Assembly (NCBI RefSeq): GCF_014673495.1
Contig: NZ_CP051006.1
Location: forward strand, 1,364,001 to 1,428,000
Source of the DNA: Streptomyces griseofuscus
GTDB lineage: Bacteria; Actinomycetota; Actinomycetes; Streptomycetales; Streptomycetaceae
DNA: 64,000 nucleotides
Reading direction: 5' to 3'
Shown here: positions 15,636 to 24,262 of the stretch, in pieces
Position numbering within the stretch: position 1 is the stretch's first letter
How the letters are laid out: the number at the start of each line of letters is the position of its first letter
Program-made: the position numbers and the translations under genes
Notes under the pieces: generated by a model
What the model was told of the DNA's origin: nothing
The model's input: only the letters and a program-made list of their open reading frames with translations
Database searches by the model: none

Positions 15636-16820
15636 GTGCGAGTGATCGGGCTGATGTCCGGGACGTCGTACGACGCCGTGGACGCGGCGGCCGGCGATCT
15701 GCGGCTGGACGGCGACACCTTGGTGCTGCGGCCGCTCGGGCTGGTCGCCGCGCCGTACGAGGAGCCGTTGCGCGCGGCGCTCGCGAAGGCGATGCCACCC
15801 GCGGAGTGCGGGTTCGAGGCGGTGTGCCGTCTGGACACCGGGATCGGGCGGGCGTTCGCGGCGGCGGCGGTGCGGGCGGACCGGGAACTGTGCGCGGGGC
15901 GCGCGGAGTTGGTGGCCTCGCACGGGCAGACGGTCTACCACTGGGTGGCGGACGGGCGGGTGCGCGGCACCTTGCAGCTCGGGCAGCCCGCGTGGATCGC
16001 GGAGGCGACCGGGCTGCCCGTGGTCGCCGACTTCCGGGCCCGGGACGTCGCGGCGGGCGGCCAGGGCGCGCCCCTGGTCAGCCTGTTCGACCTGCTGTGG
16101 CTGCGGGGCCGGCCCGGCCGGCCGGTGGCGCTGAACATAGGCGGCATCGCCAATCTGACCGCACCGGACGGCACCGCCTTCGACACCGGGCCGGGCTGCG
16201 CGCTGCTGGACGCGGCGGCGCGGGAGTTCAGCGGCGGGCGGCTGGCCTACGACGCGGACGGCGCCCTCGCCGCCCGCGGCCGCCCCGACCCGCGGCTGCT
16301 GGAACGGCTGCTGGCGGAGCCGTACTACGCCCTGCCCGCGCCGCGCACCACCGGTAAGGAGCTGTTCCACGCGGGGTATCTGCGGTCCGCCGGTGCCTTC
16401 GACGGGGGCCGCCCGGAGGACGTGCTGGCCACGCTCGCCCTGCTGACCGCGCGGACGATCGCGGACGCGGTGCGGTCCGTCGGCGCGAGCGAGGTGATCG
16501 CGTCCGGCGGGGGTGTGCGCAATCCGGTGCTGGTGCGCCTGCTCCGGGAACTGCTCGACGGGATTGCGCTGCGCTCCTCGGACGAACTCGGGCTGCCCGC
16601 CGCCGCGAAGGAGGCGTACGCCTTCGCGGTGCTCGGCTTCCTCACCGTGCACGGCCTCGCGGGCACCGATCCGCGCAGCACGGGGGCGCGGCGGCCGAGC
16701 GTACTGGGGTCGGTGACACCGGGGCGGGACGGATTCCGGATGCCGGCGCCCGCGGGGTGCGCGCCGGTGCGGCTGGTGGTGGCGGGCGCGGAGGGCCGGG
16801 AGGGGAGCCGGACGGCATAG
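15636..16820 (+). CDS. anmK: anhydro-N-acetylmuramic acid kinase
   Basis: 394 residues. AnmK phosphorylates 1,6-anhydro-MurNAc released from peptidoglycan, giving MurNAc-6-phosphate in wall recycling. Family marks are the N-terminal VIGLMSGTSYDAVD, ASHGQTVYH (about 88-96), NIGGIANLT (about 166-174), FDTGPGCALLDA and ASGGGVRNPVLV (about 288-299), the ASKHA-fold nucleotide site. GTG 15636 follows GGAGG with five-base spacing and starts two bases after the transporter stop. The coupled MFS gene may import a related substrate, but that is a guess. The C-terminal 30 residues are family-variable. Confidence 0.93.
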   Translation: MRVIGLMSGTSYDAVDAAAGDLRLDGDTLVLRPLGLVAAPYEEPLRAALAKAMPPAECGFEAVCRLDTGIGRAFAAAAVRADRELCAGRAELVASHGQTVYHWVADGRVRGTLQLGQPAWIAEATGLPVVADFRARDVAAGGQGAPLVSLFDLLWLRGRPGRPVALNIGGIANLTAPDGTAFDTGPGCALLDAAAREFSGGRLAYDADGALAARGRPDPRLLERLLAEPYYALPAPRTTGKELFHAGYLRSAGAFDGGRPEDVLATLALLTARTIADAVRSVGASEVIASGGGVRNPVLVRLLRELLDGIALRSSDELGLPAAAKEAYAFAVLGFLTVHGLAGTDPRSTGARRPSVLGSVTPGRDGFRMPAPAGCAPVRLVVAGAEGREGSRTA

Positions 16821-16914
16821 GCCGAAGAAATCGAGGGGCGATATGTCCCGGGACGGCGGGATTGGCGGCAGATCCTCTCATCCCGCTTTCACGGATGCCT
16901 CATACGGTGGGGCC

Positions 16915-18285
16915 ATGACGCAGGTGACTCCTCCCGGGTGGTACCCCGACCCCGGGCAGACGCATGACGGTCCGCCCACCGAGCGCTGGTGGGACGGCAA
17001 GGCCTGGACGGACCGGGTCCGCCCCGCCGGGACGGCCGCGCCGTGGGATCCCCCGGCACAGGTGCCGGGGGATCAGCCGGGGACGGGGCAGCCGGAGACG
17101 GGTGAGGCGGAGCCGGGCCGGGCGTCGGAACACGGCCGGACACCGGAGAACGGCCCGGCGGCGCAGGCCGACCCGGCGACGGAGCCCGACACCGGGGCGC
17201 AGGCCGACCCGAGGGCGCAGGCGGGTCACGTGCCGCCCGCCGGCCAGTCCCCCCTCGCCGGTCCCGCGGCGCAGACCACTCCCCTGCCGCCCGTGGGCCA
17301 GGCGCCGCCCGCCGGTCAGGCGCCGCCCGGCTACGGCTCCTACCCCGGTCACCAGCCCCCGCCCGGACAGCCCGGCTACCCGGCGTACACCGGCTACCCC
17401 TCCTATCCCGCGTCGCCCCCGCCGCCCGCGCGCAGCGGGCTGCGGACCGGCATAGCCGTCACCGCGGCGGTCGCGGTGCTGGCCTGCATCGGGATCGGCG
17501 TGTACGCGCTCACCAATGACAACGGCGGGAGCAACGACCGCGCCGGGGTGCGGCAGGGCGCGAGCGGCGGCCAGAACGGCGGCGGGTTCGGCGGCCCGGG
17601 CGGCGCCGGTGGGTCCGACGGCTCCGGCGGTGCTTCCGGCGGGCAGGGCGGTCCGGGCGGCTCCGGTGGCCTCGGCGGTTCCGGGGGCGGGGACGGCTCG
17701 GGCGGCTCCGGCGGTCAGTCGCCGTCGCCCGACCGTTCGCCCGCGCCCAAGATCAAGGGCGGCGGGACCGTGCCGGACTCGATCGACGGCGTCAGCCTGC
17801 CCGTGCCGAAGGGCTGGACCGGGCAGGCGATCAGCGTCGGCGCGCAGGTCACCTCGGACAACTCCTACAAGTGCCCCGGCAACAGCTCCCAGACCTGCAC
17901 GGCGGGCGGCGCCTACACCGCCCCCGCCGTGGCGCTGGGCACCGACGGCGACACCGCGGAGCAGGTCGCGAAGGCGGACATCGCGGCGAACGCGAAGGAG
18001 TCGTACGGCGGCAGCACCTACGGCAGCATCACCTCGCACCAGCAGCTGGCCGCCGAGGCGGTGACGGTGGCCGGGCAGAAGGGCTATCTGGTGCGCTGGA
18101 AGGCGGTCACCAGCAAGGGCGCCGACGGCCTGGTCGAATCGGTCGCCTTCCCCTCCCCGAACGACGCCCGGCAGATGGTGGTCGTGCGCTTCGGCATCGA
18201 CGTCGGGCAGGACACGTCGGTCATCGACGAGATCCTGAAGGGGATCAAGGTCTCCTCCGGCGGCGGGGACGGCCAGAACGTCTGA
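16915..18285 (+). CDS. DUF2510 membrane protein with Pro/Gly-rich linkers and extracellular domain
   Basis: 456 residues. A DUF2510 motif (PPGWYPDPG ... RWWDGKAWTD, residues 6-37) is followed by a Pro/Gln/Ala-rich cytoplasmic stretch with PPAGQAPP repeats, one membrane helix (about 177-198, AVTAAVAVLACIGIGVYAL), a Gly/Ser linker (about 203-265), and a folded outer domain of about 170 residues with two cysteines in SYKCPGNSSQTC. The function is unknown; the architecture is that of a single-pass surface protein. ATG 16915 after GGTGGGG. It ends in an exceptionally strong hairpin at 18300. Confidence 0.85.
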   Translation: MTQVTPPGWYPDPGQTHDGPPTERWWDGKAWTDRVRPAGTAAPWDPPAQVPGDQPGTGQPETGEAEPGRASEHGRTPENGPAAQADPATEPDTGAQADPRAQAGHVPPAGQSPLAGPAAQTTPLPPVGQAPPAGQAPPGYGSYPGHQPPPGQPGYPAYTGYPSYPASPPPPARSGLRTGIAVTAAVAVLACIGIGVYALTNDNGGSNDRAGVRQGASGGQNGGGFGGPGGAGGSDGSGGASGGQGGPGGSGGLGGSGGGDGSGGSGGQSPSPDRSPAPKIKGGGTVPDSIDGVSLPVPKGWTGQAISVGAQVTSDNSYKCPGNSSQTCTAGGAYTAPAVALGTDGDTAEQVAKADIAANAKESYGGSTYGSITSHQQLAAEAVTVAGQKGYLVRWKAVTSKGADGLVESVAFPSPNDARQMVVVRFGIDVGQDTSVIDEILKGIKVSSGGGDGQNV

Positions 18286-18299
18286 CCGGGCCGAAGAGT

Positions 18300-18348
18300 C
18301 CGGCCGGGTGGGGTTCCCCTCCGCTCAAGGGGAACCCCGCCCGGCCGG
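18300..18348 (+). terminator. strong 20-bp-stem terminator
   Basis: 18300-18319 (CCGGCCGGGTGGGGTTCCCC) pairs with 18329-18348 through 20 bp with a single G-T wobble, around a nine-base loop. It lies between convergent genes and can serve both. Confidence 0.85.
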
Positions 18349-18427
18349 GGGTGCGCGCCGCCCCCGTCCCCACGGTGCGGCGCGGGCAGACCGCCGTTCA
18401 GTCATCCCGTGAACGGCGGCCTGGGTC

Positions 18428-19042
18428 CTATGTCAGTGCGAGCGCGGGCAGCACGGCGGCCTCCACGAACCGGAGCAGATAGTCGGCGTCGGCGTACTGG
18501 CCGCTGAGCACGGGCCGTACGCGCAGCACGCCGAACATCATGGCGGGGATGAACTCCAGCGCGGGATGGCCCGGGGCGATCTCGCCGCGTGCCACACCCC
18601 GGTCGAGGATCTCCTGGAGCGCGGCGATCTCCGGGTGCACCAGCGCCTCGCGCAGCGCCTGGGCCAGCTCCTCGTCCTGGGTCACCGCGGATCCGAGCGC
18701 CTGGAGCAGCTTGGTGTCCTTGCCCGACCAGTCGCCCGCGGCCCGCGCGGCCTGGCGCAGGTCCTCGGCGAGCGATCCGGTGTCGATGCCGGCGAAGCGC
18801 ACCCGCCCCCGGGCCCGCAGCGCGGCGGCCACGAACTGGGGTTTGTTCTTCCACTGCCGGTAGAGCGTGGACTTGCTGCACCGGGTGGTGGAGGCGACGC
18901 CCTCCATGGTCACGGACTCGTAGCCGCACTCGCGGATCTGTTCCAGCACGGCGTCGAAGAACTCCCGCTCACGCTCCGGCGTGATCTTGGAGCGGCGCGA
19001 GGCGACGACCGTCTCCGGTCCCTCCGCGGCCTGCGACGTCAT
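18428..19042 (-). CDS. TetR family transcriptional regulator
   Basis: 204 residues. The N-terminal HTH spans FFDAVLEQIRECGYESVTMEGVA, then STTRCSKSTLYRQWKNK (about 20-60), and the rest is a helical ligand domain of the TetR_C type with GVLRVRPVLSG near the end. ATG 19042 is chosen because GAGGGGAA lies upstream; an ATG at 19063 has none. It diverges from the PAP2 gene, and an array of 16-bp operator units lies between, which implies autoregulation and control of the PAP2-transporter operon. The ligand is unknown. Confidence 0.9.
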   Translation of the reverse strand: MTSQAAEGPETVVASRRSKITPEREREFFDAVLEQIRECGYESVTMEGVASTTRCSKSTLYRQWKNKPQFVAAALRARGRVRFAGIDTGSLAEDLRQAARAAGDWSGKDTKLLQALGSAVTQDEELAQALREALVHPEIAALQEILDRGVARGEIAPGHPALEFIPAMMFGVLRVRPVLSGQYADADYLLRFVEAAVLPALALT

Positions 19043-19104
19043 GTGGTGTTTCCCCTCGCTCATGGGCTCGGGCGCCCCCGGGCCCAGTTCCAGTGTGTCG
19101 CACT

Positions 19105-19211
19105 TCAATCGATACACGAGTGTACCGGTACTCCATCGTATCGGTACACTGCCGTATCGGTACACCAACGTATCGGTACGGACACGTACCAAAGCGTTGC
19201 CGCACCGTACC
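19105..19211. promoter_or_regulatory. tandem operator array: seven units at 16-bp period
   Basis: Eleven-base units start every 16 bp at 19105, 19121, 19137, 19153, 19169, 19185 and 19201. Three are identical (CGTATCGGTAC at 19137, 19153, 19169), the unit at 19121 is TGTACCGGTAC, and the outer ones are diverged. The core GTAYCGGTAC is near-palindromic. The array fills the spacer between a TetR gene and its divergent neighbour, so it is most likely a cooperative TetR operator covering both promoters. Confidence 0.8.
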
Positions 19212-19252
19212 GAAGCACCGCCACACACGACCGTCAGCGAAGGGGCCGGGGG

Positions 19253-20053
19253 ATGACTGCGCTCACCGAGCCTGCCGAGGCAGAAACGGACCCGGACGCC
19301 GCCGCGCGTCCGGGTCTCATACGTGAGTTCCTGCTCGTCGCGGGGCTCTTCCTCGTCTACAAGCTCGGCCGGCAGCTGGCCACCGGCCACACCCTGCGCG
19401 CCTTCCACAACGCCCATGGCGTCTGGGACCTCGAACGGTCCCTGCGTCTGCCGCGCGAGACCGCCGTCCAGTCGGCGCTGCTGCACAGCGACACCCTCGT
19501 CCATGCGGCCAACACCTACTACGCGACGGTGCACTTCCCGGCCACGCTCGCCTTCCTGGTCTGGCTCTACCTCCGGCGCCCCGCGCACTACGTCTGGGCC
19601 CGCCGGGTCCTCGCCGTGGTCACCGCGGCCGCCCTGGTGCTGCCCTTCACCTTCCCGCTGGCCCCGCCCCGGATGCTGGCCGGAACCGGCCTGGTGGACA
19701 CCGCCCGGATCTACGGCCCCTCCGTGTACGGCCCACCGGCCCACGACCATCTCTCCAACCAGTTCGCCGCGATGCCCTCGCTGCACTTCGGCTGGGCGCT
19801 GATGGTGGCGATCGGCCTGATCACGGCCACCCGCTCGCGCTGGCGCCCGCTGTGGCTGCTGCACCCGCTGCTCACCCTGCTGGTGATCGTGGGCACCGCC
19901 AACCACTACTGGCTCGACGCGCTCGCCGCGACCGCCATGCTGGGCGTCGCCCTCGCCCTGCTCCGTCCCCCGCGCCGCACCACCACCCGGGTGGGCCGCG
20001 GCCCCGGCCGGATCGTCCCGCGCCAGCGGGTCCTGGCGGGAGCGGCCCGGTGA
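19253..20053 (+). CDS. PAP2 superfamily membrane protein (phosphatase/inositol phosphotransferase-like)
   Basis: 266 residues with about six membrane helices. The PAP2-type motifs AMPSLHFGWAL (about 172-182) and NHYWLDALAA (about 217-226) give the two catalytic histidines and the aspartate, as in the actinobacterial PAP2_3 group that includes lipid phosphatases and inositol phosphorylceramide-synthase-like enzymes. The substrate is probably a lipid phosphate at the membrane. ATG 19253 follows AGGGGCCGGGG. The stop overlaps the next gene's start (GTGA), and the operator array lies just upstream. Confidence 0.85.
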   Translation: MTALTEPAEAETDPDAAARPGLIREFLLVAGLFLVYKLGRQLATGHTLRAFHNAHGVWDLERSLRLPRETAVQSALLHSDTLVHAANTYYATVHFPATLAFLVWLYLRRPAHYVWARRVLAVVTAAALVLPFTFPLAPPRMLAGTGLVDTARIYGPSVYGPPAHDHLSNQFAAMPSLHFGWALMVAIGLITATRSRWRPLWLLHPLLTLLVIVGTANHYWLDALAATAMLGVALALLRPPRRTTTRVGRGPGRIVPRQRVLAGAAR

Positions 20054-21021
20054 ACGCCGCCGAGCTGGTCGCCGTCGCGCTGTCCCTGGTCTCCGCCGTG
20101 GCCTACGCGCTCGCCGCCGTCGCCCAGGAGCGGCTGGCCGCCCGCAACGCCGGTGCCGGGCTGCTGCGGCTGCTCGGCACGGGTGCCTGGTGGTCGGCGG
20201 TCGGCCTGAACGCGGCGGCCGCGCTGCTGCATGTCGCGGCCCTCAAGTACGGTCCGCTGACCGTCGTACAGCCGCTCGGCGCGCTGACCCTGGTGGCGGC
20301 CGTGCCGCTGGGCGCGCGGGCCGCCGGGCGGCGGGTCAGCGCGGTGGAGTGGCGCGGTACGGCGCTCACCCTGCTCGGTCTCGGCGCGGTGCTGATCACC
20401 GCGTCGGGCCCGGCGCCCTCCCGGGTGCTCAGCCTGCCGGAAGCGGTCGCGGTGGCCGGTACGACGGCCGCGCTGGTCGGCGCCCTGTCCTGGCCCGGCG
20501 CCCGGCCGGGGCTGCGGCACGCGACCGCGTCCGGGTTCGCCTCGGGGGTCGCCTCCGCGCTCACCCAGACCGTGACCGTGGCCGCCACCGACCGCTCGGG
20601 TCCGGTGCTGAGCACCGAGGTGATCGTGGTCGCGCTGCTGGTCGCGGCGTTCGCCGTCGGCGGGCTGCTGCTCTCGCAGACCGCCTATCGCGGCGGCCTC
20701 GGCGCCCCGCTGGCGGTCGTCACCCTGGCCAATCCGGTGGCCGCCGCGCTGATCGGGCTCACCCTGCTCGGGCAGGGGCTCACCGGCGGTGCGGGCGGGG
20801 TGCTGCTGGCGCTCGCCGGGGCGGCACTGGCCGCCCGGGGTGTGGTGCTGCTCACCCGGGTCACCAGGGCGACGGCGGACGACGCGGAACCGCACGACCA
20901 TCCGGTGGCCGCGGTGCTCGCCCTGCGCGCGGAGACGGCGGCGGCTGAACCCGCTCTGCGGTCCCAGCTGCCGGAGCAGCCCGAACGGCCCGAACAGCCG
21001 GGGCATCTCACGGCGCTGTGA
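20050..21021 (+). CDS. DMT-type integral membrane transporter (NIPA/EamA-like)
   Basis: 323 residues with nine or ten hydrophobic helices; internal features such as VVQPLGALTLVAAVPLGAR and LANPVAAALIGLTLLGQGL recall the drug/metabolite transporter superfamily, close to NIPA-type magnesium transporters. The substrate is not known. The C-terminal 45 residues are charged and cytoplasmic. GTG 20050 overlaps the PAP2 stop by four bases, so translation is coupled and the two proteins probably act together under the TetR regulator. The operon ends in a hairpin at 21041. Confidence 0.75.
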   Translation: MNAAELVAVALSLVSAVAYALAAVAQERLAARNAGAGLLRLLGTGAWWSAVGLNAAAALLHVAALKYGPLTVVQPLGALTLVAAVPLGARAAGRRVSAVEWRGTALTLLGLGAVLITASGPAPSRVLSLPEAVAVAGTTAALVGALSWPGARPGLRHATASGFASGVASALTQTVTVAATDRSGPVLSTEVIVVALLVAAFAVGGLLLSQTAYRGGLGAPLAVVTLANPVAAALIGLTLLGQGLTGGAGGVLLALAGAALAARGVVLLTRVTRATADDAEPHDHPVAAVLALRAETAAAEPALRSQLPEQPERPEQPGHLTAL

Positions 21022-21040
21022 CCGCGCTGCCCGCAGACGT

Positions 21041-21080
21041 CGGCGGTCGGTGCGCGCGTTTCCGCGTGCACCGACCGCCG
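21041..21080. terminator. bidirectional terminator, 18-bp stem
   Basis: CGGCGGTCGGTGC (21041-21053) and GCACCGACCGCCG (21068-21080) pair perfectly, and the stem extends inward by five more pairs (one wobble) to a four-base loop TTTC. It separates convergent genes. Confidence 0.82.
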
Positions 21081-21144
21081 TTGCCGTGCTCGGTGTTCCG
21101 CCGTGCTGTTTGCCCTGCGGTGCGTGCCCCCGTACGGGAGGCGG

Positions 21145-22029
21145 TCAGTTCCAGCCCCGCGAGTCCTGCTTGAGCGCGGTGTCGACGGTCAGGGCCGTCG
21201 CGACCACCAGGCTCAGCAGCGGCTCGGGCAGCTGGTAGTGGATCTGGAGGACGTAGTTGTCCGCCGAGGTGAACAGCGTCTTGGCGAGGCCCTCCCAGGT
21301 CTTGGTGATCCGGGCCACCTCGTTGTCCTGGTGGTCGACGATCGCGAAGTTCCACGCCCGCCAGTTCTCCGCCTTGATCGCGCCGACCTGCTGGCCGTTC
21401 ACGTTCATCGCGAAGTTGATCTTGCCGATCATGTTCTGCTGGACGATCTCACCGACCGGCGAGCCGTCCGGACGGGACACGATCACCCGGGACTTGAAGA
21501 TCTTCGCGGGCCGGGTCAGCAGCAGCTGCGGCTGGCCGTAGGCGTCGCGGATCTCCAGCTTGTGGGTGAGGAACTGGTCCCAGCTGGAGACGAAGCGCAG
21601 GATCTTGCGCAGCGCGCCCTGCCCGACCTCGGTGACCGAGCCGAGCTCGCGGCCGTTCTGATCCATGACCTTGTACTCGTTGGTCAGCTCGATCAGCTTG
21701 GCCTTCTGGTTCACCACCAGTACCGGCTCGGTGAACAGGGTGCCGCCGCCGGGGCCGCCGGCCACCACACCGGCCTGCTGCTGCACCTGGCGCTGCACCC
21801 GGGCGTCGGGAGCCTGCTGCTGCGGGAACTGCTGCTGCGGCGCGGCCTGGTGGGGCTGCTGGGCCTGCTGCTGCGGTATCGCCTGCTGGGCCACCGGGGC
21901 CTGCTGGCCCTGCTGGGCCTGGTTGTTCGTGTGCTCGGTCCACTGGCTGCCGTCCCAGTAACGGAGCGTCTGAGGCGCGCCGTGCGGGTCCGGGTACCAG
22001 CCTGCCGGAGTGTTTGATTGCGTGGTCAC
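21145..22029 (-). CDS. phospholipid scramblase-related protein with N-terminal DUF2510
   Basis: 294 residues. An N-terminal DUF2510 motif (AGWYPDPHG ... RYWDGSQWTEHT, about 9-37) leads into a Gln-rich linker of about 60 residues (many QQ and QQQ), then a scramblase-like/LURP-one domain (LVVNQKAKLIELTNEYKV, LEIRDAYGQPQLLL, WNFAIVDHQDNEVARI). Proteins of this build are common in actinobacteria and of unknown role, perhaps membrane-lipid binding. GTG 22029 reads MTTQSN. This is the second DUF2510 protein in the window; both put the motif at the very N-terminus before a low-complexity linker. Confidence 0.85.
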   Translation of the reverse strand: MTTQSNTPAGWYPDPHGAPQTLRYWDGSQWTEHTNNQAQQGQQAPVAQQAIPQQQAQQPHQAAPQQQFPQQQAPDARVQRQVQQQAGVVAGGPGGGTLFTEPVLVVNQKAKLIELTNEYKVMDQNGRELGSVTEVGQGALRKILRFVSSWDQFLTHKLEIRDAYGQPQLLLTRPAKIFKSRVIVSRPDGSPVGEIVQQNMIGKINFAMNVNGQQVGAIKAENWRAWNFAIVDHQDNEVARITKTWEGLAKTLFTSADNYVLQIHYQLPEPLLSLVVATALTVDTALKQDSRGWN

Positions 22030-22095
22030 CGGGGCACACTACCCTGCTCCGACCCGTACCTGACCAGCCCGGCGGAAGCGGTGTTCATCGCCCGT

Positions 22096-24144
22096 TCACT
22101 CCGTCGCGAGCGCCGGGTCGCTGACCCCGGGCCGACCGTTCTCCACGTGCCCGGCGAAGCCGCGCAGGAAGGCCGGGTCGTCCGCCGAGGTCACGGTCAG
22201 GTCGTACCAGAGGTGGCTGCTCGTCAGGTCCACGGTGTGCCGGACGAGCGCGCCGGGGCGTACGGACACGGTGACCGGGGCGCCGCCGTAGCCGTCGGCC
22301 ATCTTCAAGCGCGCCGTGCCGGAGCCCTTGTTGGTGAGGGTGAGTTCGACGTGGTCGCCGGTGTGCCGGGCGGTCACCTCGGGGCCCGCCGTCTTGTTGC
22401 CGCCCTTGAAGACGCGCAGGAAGCCGTTGGGACCGTGCACGGCGAGGTCGTAGGAGCCGCCGGAGTAGGCCGAGTTCCAGGTGTCGGACAGGGTCTTGCC
22501 GGCCTCGGTGGTGTAGGTCCAGGGGCCGTCGGTGCGGTTGCCGGAGGTGACGAGGAAGACGGCGCCCGCCTTCGCGCCCGAGGCGAAGCTGAGGGTGAAG
22601 GTGCCGGCCGAGGTGTCCGCGGCGCCGTCCACGGCGGGCGCGTACTTCAGCGGGCGGGTGGGGCGGCCGCCTCGCTCCTGCCGGGGCAGCGAGGGGTTCG
22701 CGGGCGGCTTGGGCACGTAGTCGGGGTGCCGGTCGTGGTCCGGCGGCGCGTAGCCGGCCGTCGAGGGCAGCGAGACGGCCCCGGTGTCCTTGCGGGAGAA
22801 GTCGAAGGCGCTGGTGAGGTCGCCGCACACGGCCCGGCGCCAGGGCGAGATGTTCGGCTCGCGCACCCCGAAGCGCTGCTCGATGAAGCGGATGATCGAG
22901 GTGTGGTCGAAGGTCTCGGAGCAGACGTAGCCGCCCTTGCTCCAGGGCGAGACGACCAGCATCGGCACCCGCTGGCCGAGACCGTACGGTCCCGCCGTGT
23001 ATCCGGCGCCGCCCGGGTACAGGTCGGCCGAGGCGTCGACCGTGGACTTGCCCTGGGCACCGGAGGCGGCCGGGAAGGGCGGCACGACGTGGTCGAAGAA
23101 GCCGTCGTTCTCGTCGTAGGTCAGGAAGAGGGCCGTCTTCGCCCACACCTCGGGGTTGGAGGTGAGCGCGTCGAGGACCTGGGAGACGTACCAGGCGCCG
23201 TAGTTGGCGGGCCAGTTCGGGTGCTCGGTGAACGCCTCGGGGGCGGCGATCCAGGAGACCTGCGGGAGCGTCCCGGCCTTGACGTCGGCCTTCAGCCGGT
23301 CGAAGAAGCCCTCGCCCGCCTTCGCGTCCGTGCCGGTGCGGGCCTTGTCGTACAGCGGGTCGCCGGGCTTCGCGTCGCGGTACTGGTTGAAGTAGAGCAG
23401 CGAGTTGTCGCCGTAGTTGCCCCGGTAGGCGTCGTCGATCCAGCCCCAGCCGCCGTTCGCGTCCAGGCCGTCGCCGATGTCCTGGTAGATCTTCCAGGAG
23501 ACGCCCGCCTGCTCCAGGCGTTCGGGGTACGTCGTCCAGCCGTAGCCCTTCTCGTCGTTGCCGAGGACCGGGCCGCCGCCTTTGCCGTCGTTGCCGACGT
23601 AACCCGACCACATGTAGTAGCGGTTGGGGTCGGTGGAGCCTATGAACGAGCAGTGGTAGGCGTCGCAGATGGTGAAGGCGTCCGCGAGGGCGTAGTGGAA
23701 GGGGATGTCCCGGCGGGTCAGGTACGCCATCGTGGTGGCGGACTTGGCGGGTACCCACTTGTCGTACTTGCCGCCGTTGAACGCGGTGTGCCCGTCGTTC
23801 CAGCCGTGCGGCAGGTCCTGGAGGAAGGCGAGGCCGAGGTCGTCGGCGTCCGGGTGGAAGGGCAGGATGTCCCGGGTGCCGTCCGACTGCCGCCACACGG
23901 AGCGGCCGTTCTGGCTGACCGCGCGCGGGTCGCCGAAGCCCCGGACGCCCCTGAGCGAACCGAAGTAATGGTCGAAAGAACGGTTCTCCTGCATCAGGAC
24001 GACGATGTGCTCGACGTCCTGGACCGATCCGGTGCGATGGTTCGCGGGCAGGGCGGCGGCGCGCTGGATGCTGCTCGACAGCGCCGTGAACGCCGTCGTG
24101 GCGCCCGCGATCTGGAGGAAGCGCCGGCGGTTGACTTCGGTCAT
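22096..24144 (-). CDS. Tat-exported phosphocholine-specific phospholipase C
   Basis: 682 residues. The N-terminus NRRRFLQIAGATTAF is a twin-arginine signal. A phosphoesterase domain follows, with ENRSFDHYFGSLRGVRGFGDPR (about 53), YHCSFIGSTDPNR and ENDGFFDHVVPP, the metal-binding motifs of the PlcN/PlcH/acid phosphatase AcpA family, then two C-terminal DUF756 beta-sandwich repeats (about 500-590 and 595-675) typical of this phospholipase class. It should cleave phosphatidylcholine or sphingomyelin outside the cell, releasing phosphorylcholine. ATG 24144 has GAGAGGA upstream. Phosphate control is plausible (see the site at 24204). Confidence 0.93.
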   Translation of the reverse strand: MTEVNRRRFLQIAGATTAFTALSSSIQRAAALPANHRTGSVQDVEHIVVLMQENRSFDHYFGSLRGVRGFGDPRAVSQNGRSVWRQSDGTRDILPFHPDADDLGLAFLQDLPHGWNDGHTAFNGGKYDKWVPAKSATTMAYLTRRDIPFHYALADAFTICDAYHCSFIGSTDPNRYYMWSGYVGNDGKGGGPVLGNDEKGYGWTTYPERLEQAGVSWKIYQDIGDGLDANGGWGWIDDAYRGNYGDNSLLYFNQYRDAKPGDPLYDKARTGTDAKAGEGFFDRLKADVKAGTLPQVSWIAAPEAFTEHPNWPANYGAWYVSQVLDALTSNPEVWAKTALFLTYDENDGFFDHVVPPFPAASGAQGKSTVDASADLYPGGAGYTAGPYGLGQRVPMLVVSPWSKGGYVCSETFDHTSIIRFIEQRFGVREPNISPWRRAVCGDLTSAFDFSRKDTGAVSLPSTAGYAPPDHDRHPDYVPKPPANPSLPRQERGGRPTRPLKYAPAVDGAADTSAGTFTLSFASGAKAGAVFLVTSGNRTDGPWTYTTEAGKTLSDTWNSAYSGGSYDLAVHGPNGFLRVFKGGNKTAGPEVTARHTGDHVELTLTNKGSGTARLKMADGYGGAPVTVSVRPGALVRHTVDLTSSHLWYDLTVTSADDPAFLRGFAGHVENGRPGVSDPALATE

Positions 24145-24203
24145 GGGGGGTGGGTCCTCTCGTCCTGACGTCCGTGTTGTGCCGCGCCGAGTGTTCCAAG
24201 CCC

Positions 24204-24246
24204 GGCGAACGTCAGGGAAGGGTGAGATGACGCCGATGTGAAAGTA
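24204..24246 (-). promoter_or_regulatory. possible PHO box (PhoP site) upstream of phospholipase C
   Basis: Read on the minus strand, TCA/TTC/TCG triplets recur at exact 11-bp spacing: TTTCACAT, GTCATCTC, CTTCCCTG, GTTCGCCG. This follows the 11-bp direct-repeat pattern of Streptomyces PHO boxes, although the individual units match GTTCACC only loosely. It ends 60 bp before the start codon. Confidence 0.3.
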
Positions 24247-24262
24247 CGGCTGGCGAAGGGTG

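Noticed and set aside
19105..19211. CRISPR-like array
   Set aside because: Units are 11 bp with 5-bp gaps, far too short for CRISPR repeats and spacers, there are no cas genes, and the place is a promoter.
22018..24168. 716-residue plus-strand frame opposite phospholipase C
   Set aside because: Val/Gly/Arg-rich shadow; the minus-strand gene has a Tat signal and catalytic motifs.
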